This document shows positions 45,701 to 56,990 of a DNA stretch of 64,000 bases, in pieces. A program made the position numbers and the translations under genes. Source of the DNA: Aegilops tauschii subsp. strangulata (Eukaryota; Streptophyta; Magnoliopsida; Poales; Poaceae); NCBI RefSeq assembly GCF_002575655.3, contig NC_053036.3:194588788-194652787 (forward strand), read 5' to 3'. Numbering within the stretch: position 1 is the first letter of the stretch; each line of letters begins with the position of its first letter. The notes below the pieces were generated by a model that worked only from the letters and a program-made list of their open reading frames with translations, made no database searches and had not been told where the DNA came from.

Positions 45701-47708
45701 CAGCAACGCAAAGTCTTCACTAGACACTTCTCCCTGCTCGTGCTGCTCCTCATAGTACAATACCTTGAAGGAAAACTCGTCACTGCACCCAATGAATCCA
45801 TATGTGTATAATCTTTTCCAGAATCATGACCGGGAGCTTTTTTCCGTTAGCTAAATCCCAGCACTACCACCATGCATATCTTGACTTAATTCCTCTGAAC
45901 TGAAAGGAGTTTGCTTGTTGTGTACACCTACTTCTCTTGATAGGATTGTAGCCTGTATACCCTCGATGAAATGCAATCCAACTTCAGATTTCAGCATCCT
46001 GTCCAGCAGCGGTTCACCACTCAAGAAGTTGCACTGTAGGTTTTCTTCAGATTTCCTCAGAGCAAAAGTACTAGTATTGGGTAATACTACTATAGGTTTC
46101 TTTACCCTAGACCTCAGACCAACAACACTCAAGCGAGGTGAAACGCAACGGTATCGAGCGCACGCTGGGTATGCCTCGTCGCGTGTTCGAATGACGGTTG
46201 GTAGAGAGACGGGCGAAGCTAGGCGCGCGGCGCCGCGGAGGAGCGGTGACTTGACGGGTCAAGCAGCCAGCTCAAGTCAACGAAGACGGGCGGCTCAAGG
46301 CGGAGGAACGACGGCTAGAGCCGGAGAGCGGCCGGCGGCTCTCCCCTGCTGCAGTTGAGGCGGGTAACGGAGGCGGCTGGCGGCGTAGGTGGAAGTGAGG
46401 TAAGGCCGCGGCGGCGGCGGCTCAAATCCAGGGCGGGACGAGGCGGCGCCGGCAAGCCACGGCGACAGGGCGACTCATACAGGCGGCCTCGCGGCAGGGG
46501 CGAAAGCGCTCGGGCGGCATCGGTGGGCGACTGAAGTGCGGGAAGCCAGCAGGCAACCGGCGTGGACGGCTAGGAGGCCGGCGCAGGCGAGGCGATGGCC
46601 CGAGGTGTTGGCCCCGTGGTGGAGACGAGCCGGCATGGAGGCTCCCCGCAGTGGCTCGATGCAAAGTACCGAGGCGGACGCACGCTGATGAGGTAGGGCT
46701 ACGATGGTTCGATGCGGAGTACGGAACGGAGGCAGACGGCGGCTCATCGCGCGGCAGGGTCGCCAGGCGGATAGCGGCGGTTGCTAGCAGACGACTTAGC
46801 CAGGGGAGACCGCGAAGCAGAGAAGGCAGACCAGCGAAGCAGCTCGGGGCCGGCTCGAAACATGATGGCGGAGGTACCCTGGCGAGGTGAGGCGGCAAAC
46901 CGATGGAGGCTGCGGCGAACCGGCGAGGTGAGACCATGGACGCCGCAGCTGCGGCCACTCAGCGGCTGGCTCAGAATTACAGCTGACACCGGCCGGTGGA
47001 AACGAGCTTGGCGACGGCGGTCCAGATCAATTCGGAACGAAGCCCTCCTGGCGACTCATAGTGAGACCGAGGTGGCGACGGAAGAAACCAGCCGACTCAA
47101 AGGCGGACCCACTGAGGGTAGGCGGAGCCACGGCAGTTTGCATGCTGTGGGCGATTCAGAGGATAGGGCAGTTTCGACAACGAGTTCAACTCTGAAGAAG
47201 ATCCACGCTCCTTAAATTTCTCCAAATCGTTGTCCATGTGGTGCTAAAGATTGGACCTGTTGGTCTGTCAGTCCGATCTGGTGTTGTAGTCCTTTTCCCA
47301 AACACGCATGCTCACGTGAAGCAGTTTCAACAAATTTCTTATCCGGACAGGTTGCCTCCTCAAAATCTGAGCTTTAATCATGAACAGTACTCAAACACTT
47401 GATGGAGCAGCAACGAAGTATTGTCTTCTCATGCTCATGTTGATAAGTATTGATCCGACCTGGTGTATGGTAGCTATAGAAAAACTCCTGTCGGCCTCAG
47501 CGGTACGTGGTCGTAGCAGTAAAACTTGAAGATTCGACGGATCATGTTGCATTGGCGACGCACCGGAAAATCCTAATTTTTCTTTGAACGCAAATCTCAT
47601 AGATTGCACGTGCAGACCCTTCCAATACGGTTTTTCTTGATCTGGAAATTCACGAACTTCTCGAAACCCTGGGAAAGATCCCTCCAAGAACTCAACACCA
47701 CCGTGCGC
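42779..47708 (-). other. 5' and central internal region of the non-coding LTR element
   Basis: 4.9 kb with no retroviral-type domain on either strand. About 42890-44480 is AT-rich with TAGCCCC and CTATGTTTGAACA words (a 60-70-bp motif is repeated near 43745-43850). About 45050-47200 is GC-rich with many GGCGGCTCAAGGC-like words; its long ORFs (such as 46422-46958 minus) are compositional artefacts. Confidence 0.6.
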
Positions 47709-47728
47709 GAGCCCCATGATGGGCGCCA
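47709..47728 (-). other. Primer binding site, tRNA-Lys type
   Basis: Two bases inside the 5' LTR the minus strand starts TGGCGCCCATCATGGGGC. The plus strand therefore equals a tRNA 3' end GAGCCCC...GGGCGCCA, which fits the T-stem, acceptor and CCA of tRNA-Lys from general knowledge. It shares GCCCCATGATGGG with the internal tRNA-like sequence at 35655-35728. Confidence 0.7.
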
Positions 47729-47730
47729 AC

Positions 47731-48375
47731 TGTCGTGGAATTTTCATGGCAGATGTCCTAGTGTGAGGACTTAGTCGTGAGGCCAACGCATTTAAGTGAT
47801 AGCTTGAGAGGGGTTGATCGGGATGAGAGACGCGAGGCGGATCAACAAACAAGACAAGGATTTAGACAGCTTTGGGCCCCGGGAAACATCATCCGGTAAT
47901 AACCCTACATGTTGTTTGTGTCTAGGTCTCATTATGCTCATGAGGGAGTCGCCGCATAAGCCGGCTCCCCTTTAGTTGTGTCTAGCCTTAGCGATTATTT
48001 TCTCTCCCCCTTGGGGTGCCCTGCCCCTCCTTATATATATTGAAGGAGCGGGTTACATGACTAGTCCTAGTAGGATTAGGATTACTCTATTACAAGTGGA
48101 GTCCTAGTCTTGCTTCCTTTGTAAGGGAATACACCTTACGCCTTTCCTCATAAACCGTCCCACCATAATATGAGCCGACCTTCTGGGCCTTGGGCCTAAT
48201 CCTCTATCTGACGCGCCGTCGGGGCCATCAGTGAGTCGCCAGGCTCGCAAGTCATCAGACCAGTGAGCTGCCAGACTCATGACTCGCCAATCCTTCGGCG
48301 GGTTACTAGTAAAACGCCAAGTCCCAACCGGGTCATACATCCGGCCGGGTCATACCGCAGGGTATATCCCCGAGA
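47731..48375 (-). repeat. 5' LTR of the non-coding element
   Basis: 645 bp. Begins TGTCGTGGAATTTTCATGG and ends CCCCGAGA, so the terminal CA has mutated to GA. Followed by the ATACT duplication. Confidence 0.92.
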
Positions 48376-48380
48376 ATACT

Positions 48381-48714
48381 CGGTGCGAGAAAAAAAAGAG
48401 TTGGCAGATCCCGTCTTCAAAAAAATGTACATGTGTACTTGATTTTTTCGGTCAATGGTACGCCTGGTTTATTAGGAAATATCGTACAGGTAACTGACTT
48501 ATGGGTCATTAACGCAAAAAACGCAGACGGGTACGGCATAGAAACCGTGTGTTTTGTGATATTCTAATGATTAACGCAAAAAACGCACACGGGCACACAT
48601 GCTAATCAACGCTCAAAGCCCTCAAAGGATGCTCTTACCGACATTGTACGTTAATACTACAAACTTAAAGTACTACTGGTAATTTGCTCTAATAGTACAA
48701 ACTTAAACTACTTC
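48381..48714. other. CACTA-like element interior, no recognised feature
   Basis: Contains two near copies of ATTAACGCAAAAAACGCA (about 48509 and 48571). Otherwise nothing definable. This is where the CACTA-like element resumes after the nested LTR element. Confidence 0.5.
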
Positions 48715-49107
48715 TCACATGCTGCCATCAGGGCATGCTGGCCAGACACCGACGTTCTCCTTCCCGGCCTTGTAGGCGGCAGCCCACCGTGCTTCAATCT
48801 CCGCCAAGCTCTCCTCACCATGGCGTGCAGCCTCTTTTTTCTTGCGGCGGCGGGAGTCTCTTTTCTTGACTGCTTTCTGCCTTTTCCGCTCCTTCTGTGC
48901 GGCTTTGGCCGCCTCTAGATCCACCACCCATTCGGCCATGGCAGCCTCAAAGTCTGCCCATGTAACTGTCTGGCTGCCGGCGGCGATGAACTCGGCGCGG
49001 TGAGATGCCATCGCTACCTTACCATGTGTGCGGTCGCGGGCGGCATGGAACGCGGCGCGGCGGGATGCCATCGCTTCCTTACCAGCTACTGTGCGCCACG
49101 GTGCCAT
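48715..49107 (-). CDS. Small basic coiled-coil protein in the CACTA-like element
   Basis: 130 aa from the first ATG (49107). The frame is open further upstream to about 49197 without a better ATG. The N-terminal half has an internal duplication (GKEAMASRRAAFHAA and GKVAMASHRAEFIAA). The C-terminal half is helical and very basic, with KERKRQKAVKKRDSRRRKKK, which could be a nuclear-localisation or nucleic-acid-binding segment. I recognise no family. It reads in the same direction as the B3 gene and, before the LTR element inserted, lay about 1 kb upstream of it. Could be an exon of a larger gene or a chance frame. Confidence 0.4.
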   Translation of the reverse strand: MAPWRTVAGKEAMASRRAAFHAARDRTHGKVAMASHRAEFIAAGSQTVTWADFEAAMAEWVVDLEAAKAAQKERKRQKAVKKRDSRRRKKKEAARHGEESLAEIEARWAAAYKAGKENVGVWPACPDGSM

Positions 49108-49197
49108 GGACGACGCCTGGAGAGAGCTCTGGGACGGAGGGGCCGGGCAGCCGTACAGTGTGGTGGTATTCAAGAGCTCAACCACAAATGACAACAC

Positions 49198-49424
49198 AAA
49201 GTTGGCTTCCCTTTTGCTCGTTCATTATCGCACACGGTTCATCTCCGTCGCTTCCAGAAACAGTGTGCACTGAGCCTATTGTGTGTTGCGTTATGATTGG
49301 CCGAAAGCCCAGCCACGCGGATCGCGCGTATGCACCGTTGGAGCACCGCGATCGAACTGCAATCCACGTCCCTCACATCACAAACCGTTCACCTGTAGCT
49401 GGATTGGATTTATATGCGCTAAAT
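49198..49424. other. Unique sequence left of the array
   Basis: Contains TATCGCACACGGTTCATCTC at about 49226, nearly repeated at 54118 on the far side of the array (TATCGCACACGATTCATCTC). The array thus lies between two related sequences. Confidence 0.6.
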
Positions 49425-52400
49425 GCCTAGAAAATGCACATAATCCCCTAAATATGGTAAATGAGTCCGGAAAAAAATACCAAATTGGAACACGGTGATT
49501 TATAGGGTGTATGTTCGTCGTAGAAAAAAGACCAGGGCAAAGAACGAAGAAAATTTGGATTCCCCTTCAATCTTGTGGATTTCCCTTTCGAAAGCATGGA
49601 ACTTCCTCGGTGATGGTTCGATTTATGAAGGGCGTTGATGACAACATAAGCCAAACCTTCTAAATTTTTTACCAGGGCATGGTGAGGTCATACCATGGCA
49701 CCATGCGAGGCGTCATGTTTTTTAAGAATTTATTTAATTTTTTCTATAGTTGAAAATCCAACAAGCAAACATTTGTGGTTGACTATTGCCACACATTTCA
49801 TCAAAATACCTGCCCATTCCTTGTAAAAGGCATGAGAATTTACTAAATGGCACGAGCATGGTTTTCTAGGCCGTTCTTGTGGACCCTTTCATGCATCGAT
49901 TGTTTGAACTTGAATTATGTGCATTAATGCCTAGGAAATGCACATAATCCCCTAAATATGGCAAATGAACCCGGAAAAGTGCCAAATTTGAACACGGTGA
50001 TTTGCAGGTTGTATGTACATCGTAGAAAAATCTTGTTGGCAAAGGACAAAGGAAATTTGGACCCCCTTTCAATCTTGGTGATTTCCCCCTTGAAACCATG
50101 AAACTTCCTCGGTGATGGTTCGATTTATGAAAGGCGCGCATCACGACATAAGGAAAACATTCTCCAATTTTTACCAGGGCATGGGGAGGCCATACCATGG
50201 CACCACGCCAGGCGTCATGTTTTCCAACCATGTGTTTCATTTTTTGTATAGTTGTTAACCGAGTAAATGACGCGTTTATGGTTGACTATTGCCACACATT
50301 TCCTTGACATATCTGCCCATTCCTTGTAAAAGGCATGAGAATGTGCTAAATAACACGAGCATGGTTTTCCAGACCGTTCTTGTGCACCTTTTCATGCACC
50401 GATTGTTCGAATTTCAATTATGTCCATTTAATGCCTAGAAAATGCACATAATCCCCTAAATATGGTAATTGAGCCTAGAAAAATGTCAAATTTGAACAAG
50501 TTGCATTTGAGGCGGTATGTTGACTGTTGGGAAAAAACTGAATGACAAACTAGGACGAAAATTAGGATTCCCCTTCAATCTTGGGGATTTTCCCTCTCGG
50601 AAGCATGGAACTTCCTCGGTCATGGTTTGATTTAAGAAGGGCGTGCATGACGACATAGGCCAAACCTTCTCAAATTTTTACCATGGCATGGTGAGGTCAT
50701 ACCATGGCAGCATGCCAGACGTCATGTTTTTTAAGGATTTATTTCATTTTTTCTATAGTTGAAAACCCAACAAACAAACATTTGTGGTTGACTATTGCCA
50801 CACATTTCAACGAAATATCTATCCGTTATTCCTTGTGAAAGGCATGTGAATTTACTAAATGGCACGAGCATGGTTTTCTAGGCCGTTCTTGTGGACCCTT
50901 TCATGCATCGATTGTTTGAACTTGAATTATGCACATTAATGCCTAGGAAATGCACATAATCCCTTAAATATGGCAAATGAACCCGGAAAAGTGCCAAATT
51001 TGAACACGGTGATTTGCAGGTTGTATGTTCATCGTAGAAAAAACTTGTTGGCAAAGGACAAAGGAAATTTGGACCCCCTTTCAATCTTGGTGATTTCCCC
51101 CTTGAAACCATGAAACTTCCTCGGTGATGGTTCGATTTATGAAAGGCGCGCATCACGACATAAGGAAAACATTCTCCAATTTTTACCAGGGCATGGGGAG
51201 GCCATACCATGGCACCACGCCAGGCGTCATGTTTTCCAACCATGTGTTTCATTTTTTGTATAGTTGTTAACCGAGTAAATGACGCGTTTATGGTTGACTA
51301 TTGCCACACATTTCCTTGACATATCTGCCCATTCCTTGTAAAAGGCATGAGAATGTGCTAAATAACACGAGCATGGTTTTCCAGACCGTTCTTGTGCACC
51401 TTTTCATGCACCGATTGTTCGAATTTCAATTATGTCCATTTAATGCCTAGAAAATGCACATAATCCCCTAAATATGGTAAATGAGCCTGGAAAAATGTCA
51501 AATTTGAACAAGTTGCATTTGAGGCGGTATGTTGACTGTTGGGAAAAAACTGAATAACAAACTAGGACGAAAATTAGGATTCCCCTTCAATCTTGGGGAT
51601 TTTCCCTCTCGGAAGCATGGAACTTCCTCGGTCATGGTTTGATTTATGAAGGGCGTGCATGACGACATAGGCCAAACCTTCTCAAATTTTTACCATGGCA
51701 TGGTGAGGTCATACCATGGCAGCATGCCAGACGTCATGTTTTTTAAGGATTTATTTCATTTTGTCTATAGTTGAAAACCCAACAAACAAACATTTGTGGT
51801 TGACTATTGCCACACATTTCAACGAAATATCTATCCGTTATTCCTTGTGAAAGGCATGTGAATTTACTAAATGGCACGAGCATGGTTTTCTAGGCCGTTC
51901 TTGTGGACCCTTTCATGCATCGATTGTTTGAACTTGAATTATGCACATTAATGCCTAGGAAATGCACATAATCCCTTAAATATGGCAAATGAACCCGGAA
52001 AAGTGCCAAATTTGAACACGGTGATTTGCAGGTTGTATGCTCATCATAGAAAAAAAACTCGTGGACAAAGGACAAAGGAAATTTGGATCCCCCTTCAATC
52101 TTGGTGATTTCCCCCTCGAAACCATGAAACTTCCTCGGATGATGGTTCGTCTTATGAAAGGCGCGCATCGCGACATAAGGAAAACATTCTCCAATTTTTA
52201 CCAGGGCATGGTGAGGCCATACCATGGCACCACACCAGGCGTCATGTTTTCCAACCATGTGTTTCATTTTTTGTATAGTTGTTAACCGAGTAAACGACGC
52301 GTTTATGGTTGACTATTGCCACACATTTCCTTGAAATATCTGCCCATTCCTTGTAAAAGGCATGAGAATTCTAAATAACACGAGCATGGTTTTCCAGACC

Positions 52401-54112
52401 GTTCTTGTGCACCTTTTCATGCACCGATTGTTCGAATTTGAATTATGTCCATTTAATGCCTAGAAAATGCACATAATCCCGTAAATATGGTAAATGAGCC
52501 CGGAAAAATGTCAAATTTGAACACGTTGCATTTGAGGCGGTATGTTGATCGTTGGAAAAAACTAAATGACAAACTAGGACGGAAATTTGGATTCCCCTTC
52601 AATGTTGGTGATTTCCCTCTCGAAAGCATTGAACTTCCTCGGCGATGGTTCGATTTATGAAGGGCGTGCATGATGACATAAGCCAAACCTTCTGAAATTT
52701 TTACGAGGGCATGGTGAGGTCATACCATGGCAGCATGACAGGCGTCATGTTTTTAAGCATTTATTTCATTTTTTCTATAGTTGAAAACCCAACAAACAAA
52801 CATTTGTGGTTGACTATTGCCACACATTTCAACGAAATATCTATCCATTATTCCTTGTGAAATGCATGGGAATTTATTAAATGGCACGAGCATGGTTTTC
52901 CAAGCCGTTCTTGTGGACCCTTTCATGCATCAATCGTTTGAACTTGAATTATGCGCATTAATGCCTAGGAAATGTACATAATCCCCTAAATATGGCAAAT
53001 GAACCCGGAAAAGTGCCAAATTTGAACACGGTGATTTGCAGGTTGTATGTTCATCATAGAAAAAACTCGTGGACAAAGGACAAAGGAAATTTGGATCCCC
53101 CTTCAATCTTGGTGATTTCCCCCTCGAAACCATGAAACTTCCTCGGATGATGGTTCGTTTTACGAAAGGCGCGCATGACGACATTTTTACCAGGGCATGG
53201 TGAGGTCATACCATGGCACCACACCAGGCGTCATGTTTTTCCAAGCATGTATTTCATTTTTGTATAGTTGTTAACCCAGTAAACGACGCGTTTATGGTTG
53301 ACTACTGCCACACATTTCCTTGAAATATCTGCCCATTCCTTGGAAAAGGCATGAGAATGTACTAAATAGCACGAGCATGGTTTTCTAGACCGTTCTTGTG
53401 CATCTTTTCATGCACCGATTATTCGAATTTAAATTATGTGCATAATTAATGCCTAGAAAATGCACACAATCCCCTAAATATGGTAAATGAGTTTGAAAAA
53501 ATGTCAAATTTGAACATGTTTCATTTGAGGCGGTATGTTGATCGTTGGAAAAAAAACTGAATGAGAAACTAGGACGGAAATTTGGATTCCCCTTCAATCT
53601 TGGTGATTTCCCTCTCGAAAGCATTGAACTTCCTCGGTGATGGTTCGATTTATGAAGGGCGTGCAAGACGACATAAATCAAACCTTCTCAGCTTTTAACC
53701 AGGGCACGGTGAGGCCATACCATGGCACCATACTAGCCGTCATGTTTTTCAAGCACATATTTCATTGTTCTATAGTTGATAACCCAGTAAATGACGCATT
53801 TGTGGTTGACTATTGCCACTCATTCCATTGAAATCTCTGCCCATTCCTTGTAAAAGGCTTGAGAAATTACTAAATACCACGAGTATGGTTTTTCCAGACC
53901 GTTCTTGTGCACCCTTTCATGCACCAATTGTTTGAATTTGAATTACGTGCATTAATGCCTACAAAATGCACATAATCCCCTAAATATTGTAACTGAACCC
54001 GGAAAAGTGTCAGATTTGAACACGGTGATTAGTAGGGTTTATGTTCATCGTAGAAAAAAAACTCATGGATGAAGGACAAAGGAAATTTGGATTCCCATTC
54101 AATCTCGGTGAT
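49425..54112. repeat. 4.7-kb satellite-like array, ~505-bp monomers in 1012-bp dimers
   Basis: The landmark CCGTTCTTGTGGACC recurs at about 49872, 50883, 51896 and 52909, and the variant CCGTTCTTGTGCA at 50375, 51388, 52401, 53392 and 53905. Two monomer types therefore alternate, with a dimer period of about 1012. Dimers 1-3 are nearly identical (124-125-codon frames at 49866, 50878 and 51890 differ at few positions), while the last copies are more diverged, one deleted by about 20 bp. Each monomer holds TGCACATAATCCCCTAAATA and ATACCATGGCA. The ORFs are by-products of the repeat. Confidence 0.95.
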
Positions 54113-54404
54113 TTACTATCGCACACGATTCATCTCCGCCGCCTCTGCGAACCGTGTGTGTTCACTCACACATGCAAAAGGAAAAGAAAACCCTTGCCCA
54201 CTTCGTCCCCACTCACTCGCCGCGGACTCCTCCGCAACTCTGCACCCTAAGCTCAACGGCTGTTGGCGGCGGGCGTATGTCGCGCTCCAAACGGCACCGG
54301 ATTTCGCCTCCACCGGTTTCCGCCGCCTATCTGCACCGACATTCTAGACTCTGGTCGACTGGGGTTTTCTGCGGGATTGGGCTGGGGATTATTCTCATGG
54401 AGAG
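54113..54404 (+). promoter_or_regulatory. Probable 5' exon or leader of the right-hand B3-like gene
   Basis: GC-rich with a donor-like site (GAGAG then GTAATC at 54405). An ATG frame from 54274 (MSRSKRHRISPPPVSAAYLH) is open to the donor, but its phase does not fit the B3 frame of the next exon, and the B3 frame has a stop at 54345. Either the start exon differs from this or the gene is broken at its 5' end. Confidence 0.4.
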
Positions 54405-54540
54405 GTAATCAACTTAATTAGAGAAATACTCACTCATCTCTTATCGCAGTCCATCCGTCGCTGTTAATCAACCGGCGGAAATCGATGTGGAATTATTTTT
54501 GTTCAAGCTGATTCGTGGGTGTTCATTCATGTGTGCATAG

Positions 54541-55499
54541 TGCGAGCACAAATCAGGCAACTATGGTCGTGGCCAGTCGGAAACGAAGTTCTATCTCACC
54601 ATTCCGGATGACTTCAAGGAGCGCTCGGTATGTTCAATCTCAACCTACCACGGTCGGCATGGCCTAAATTTGGGAACATATACCGTCTATTGCTACATTA
54701 TCTATATATTTGCATCAAATCTTTGTTACATTACCTATTTTTAATTCTATATTTTTGTACTTTGCTTGCATCTGTATATGGATATGTTCTATCAATTACT
54801 CCCATATTTGCATCTTGCTCCATTATTTCAATGTATCTAATTTATGATCTTAATTTTCATTTCAAGCAGTACATCCCTTGCTTTACAAGAACAGGAGTAG
54901 AAGGTAATCCTGGGCTTTACTTTGCTGATGACTCCCAGGATGTCATATTGGCAACGCAACATGGATTTACAATGATGGTTAGCGTAAAACTTGATAAAGA
55001 TGGTAACTCCTATTTTAATGCGGACCTTTGGAGAAAACTGTCTAAGTGTTATGAACTGAAAGCTGGCAATAAAATTCTAGTGCGTGCACCACAACCTGGT
55101 CTAATTAACATGGCTGTTTACTTCCCCAACGTCATCAGCAGATCAAAGTCTGATCGAGGTTAGTTTCCTTTCAACTTTCTCCATGGTGTCATATTACTAT
55201 TTAAGCAACCAATTGATCACTATTTAAGCAACCAATTGTGATATCACATTCTGACTCCATTCCTAGGCAGTAAGAAATTCTGTTTACCAATTTATGTGCA
55301 CTATATATTCTTCTGCCATGTTCTGAATAAATAATACCTTTCCACCTTTTAAGCAGGATATGTTGGATGCATAGTGAACAATCTGTATGTTACTAAGCGT
55401 ACCAAATTTCACTGGAAGGACTCGAAACATGTCATAAACTTTGTTGATTATCTGACAGAGATAGCACAGCAAATGAACACTGGATTTCTGATGGATTAA
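54541..55499 (+). pseudogene. Right-hand B3-like gene
   Basis: Exons: 54541-54627, 54870-55158, 55357-55499, GT-AG with matching phases. The first encodes a B3 start (ETKFYLTIPDDFKERS). The second encodes YIPCFTRTGVEGNPGLYFAD, then FTMMVSVKLDKDGNSYFNAD, LWRKLSKCYELKAGNKILVR and a last strand: the B3 layout with an LxxGxxxLV-type end. The third adds about 47 aa and stops at TAA 55497-55499. No in-frame ATG is visible upstream, so I call it a likely pseudogene or an incompletely modelled gene. It faces away from the minus-strand B3 gene at the other end of the element. Confidence 0.6.
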
Positions 55500-55642
55500 T
55501 TAGACCTATGGTGCACACACTGAACAAGACCAATTGTGTGCACAAAGCGCTGGTAAAAAGTCTTATTTTAGTGTTGATGCTCATAAACTATATATATCTT
55601 CAACGATATGTTACAATTGTTTTTTATTCTACATGTCAACAG

Positions 55643-55852
55643 AAATTGCCCCCTGTAGCAGTTCCTGGATCGATTTCCCGGTGTGTTCGAATTACACTTG
55701 TGCCTGCTAATAACGCCAAAGTGATTGCAAGGTACTGCATTTCCCACAAAAATGAAACCATTCAAATTAACAAGTTCTCGCTTCTCGTGGCAATGCATCC
55801 ATATTGGAAAACTGGAGACACTGTTCTACTTGTGCTCTACCAAGGCACATGA
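55643..55852 (+). pseudogene. Second B3-like module
   Basis: After an acceptor-like ACATGTCAACAG the frame KLPPVAVPGSISRCVRITLV, then ETIQINKFSLLVAMHPYWKT, GDTVLLVLYQGT and a stop resembles a second B3 domain. It may be the final exon of the preceding gene, joined via 55508-55555 (MVHTLNKTNCVHKAL then a GTAAAAAG donor), but the TAA at 55497 lies between. Confidence 0.5.
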
Positions 55853-55921
55853 GGGCTCTTCCTTTTCATTGACGAGATGCCGAGTCACCGTGATCAAGCT
55901 GCTTCCAGTGGATAGTTGTGG

Positions 55922-56066
55922 TTGTTGGCCCTCAGCCTCTTAAAATGTGCTAGCTGTTACTATGTATGTTAAGTATGTAGATATGGACCATATGGTTGTT
56001 GGCCCTTAGCCTCTTAAAATGTGATAGTTGTTACTATGTTAAGTATGTAGATATGGACCATATGGT
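55922..56066. repeat. 74-bp tandem duplication
   Basis: TTGTTGGCCCTCAGCCTC at 55922 and TTGTTGGCCCTTAGCCTC at 55996 start two copies that run through TATGTAGATATGGACCATAT. The second copy has a 4-base deletion (one TATG). Confidence 0.9.
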
Positions 56067-56299
56067 TGTCAAAACCGTGTTACGAAGATCCTCCTTTTGT
56101 CAAATAGTGTAACCACTATATATATGTTACTCAAATGCTATTACCCAAATTCATAAATTTTCATGGAAAGTATTAGTAGCGTACACAGTTCCTTGAGTTT
56201 AAGCATGTGCCCGATGTCCAAAAGGCATTTGCATATTAACTGTCCATATTGCAAATTCACACACATGTTCACATAAGGAAACATATGTGTAACATACTA

Positions 56300-56960
56300 A
56301 TCATCACACATGAGTATTCGCAGACGCATCGTGTGCGATACTCCTAGCCACCGCAAGCAACTAGTTTGCATTTTTCAAAGTTTTTTGTACACATAGAATC
56401 ACACACGAAGTAACTGTATTGACCGTCTGTGTTGTAATTTCTCATCACAAACAGTTCATCCGAGTCGGCTATTTGCCACGTATCACACACATCTTGTTTA
56501 CACGACTCATTTGTGTTCTTTTGGCTCATCGCAAATAGTTCATCCATGTGAACTGTATGCTGCATATCACACACATCTTGTTAAGTTGAACCGTTTCTGT
56601 TGTGTTCCCTAATCGAAAACAGTTCGTCCGAGTTAACCATATGCCATATATCACACACACATTGATATGGTTGCCCGTTTCTATTGTTCTACCTGATTGC
56701 AAACAGTTCAAATGGATTAACCATGTGTCCTGCATCGCACACTCATTGTTATGGCTGCCCGTTTCTGTTGTTCTGCCTCATCGCAGGCAGTTTGAATGGA
56801 TTAACCGTATGCCCTGCATCGCACACACAACTAAAATCTTAACTGTGTTTGATGCATCCATCATCGCAAACGTTTTGCACCTTTTTTGATGGTTTTTTAC
56901 ACCACCATTTGCGATTATTGCATCGCACACAGTTTCGGCAAAGGGTCCCTGATCGTAGTG
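56300..56960. repeat. Right subterminal repeats, ~83-bp period
   Basis: ATCACACACATCTTG-type words recur at about 56484, 56567, 56650, 56734 and 56818, each followed by a CCGTTTCTGTTGT-type segment. This is the right-hand counterpart of the 44-bp repeats at the other end; shared words are CACACAC and CGTTTC. Confidence 0.85.
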
Positions 56961-56990
56961 TCGCGTTAGTAGTATCCTGCAGTAGTGCAA

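Larger units (their letters stand above)
34091..48375 (-). mobile_element. Non-coding LTR retrotransposon (nested CACTA inside)
   Basis: LTRs at 34091-34735 and 47731-48375 (645 bp each), target duplication ATACT (34086-34090, 48376-48380). The primer site lies beside the right LTR on the minus strand, so the element runs leftward. Excluding the 6983-bp CACTA element and its 3-bp duplication it is about 7.3 kb. No gag, protease, reverse transcriptase or integrase can be read; the interior is GC-rich near the 5' LTR and full of TAGCCCCCAAGT words near the 3' LTR. It must use proteins of another element. LTRs differ at about 33 sites by hand count (~5 %), so it is clearly older than the Angela insertion. 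Confidence 0.92.
30268..56987. mobile_element. CACTA-like element carrying two B3 genes and a satellite array
   Basis: The left end begins CACTGGTACACG; the right end, read inward on the minus strand, begins CACTACTGCAGG. CAA flanks both (30265-30267, 56988-56990), the 3-bp duplication of CACTA elements. Removing 30268-56990 lets the gypsy gag frame continue in register, which independently fixes both boundaries. Subterminal tandem repeats with CACACGG/CACACAC words lie at both ends. Without the nested 14.3-kb LTR element its own length is about 12.4 kb. Contents: B3 gene (minus), small basic ORF (minus), 4.7-kb array, B3-like gene (plus). No TNP2 transposase is visible, so it is non-autonomous or a gene-carrying derivative. 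The two termini match only weakly beyond CACT. Confidence 0.82.

Noticed and set aside
45176..47215. Long Ala/Arg/Pro-rich ORFs on both strands
   Set aside because: High-GC non-coding interior of the LTR element; overlapping frames in both directions and no domain.
49866..52267. Three 124-125-codon ORFs, nearly identical, on the minus strand
   Set aside because: They are the same stretch of the 1012-bp tandem repeat. Their similarity reflects the DNA repeat, they have no domain, and other monomers lack the frame.
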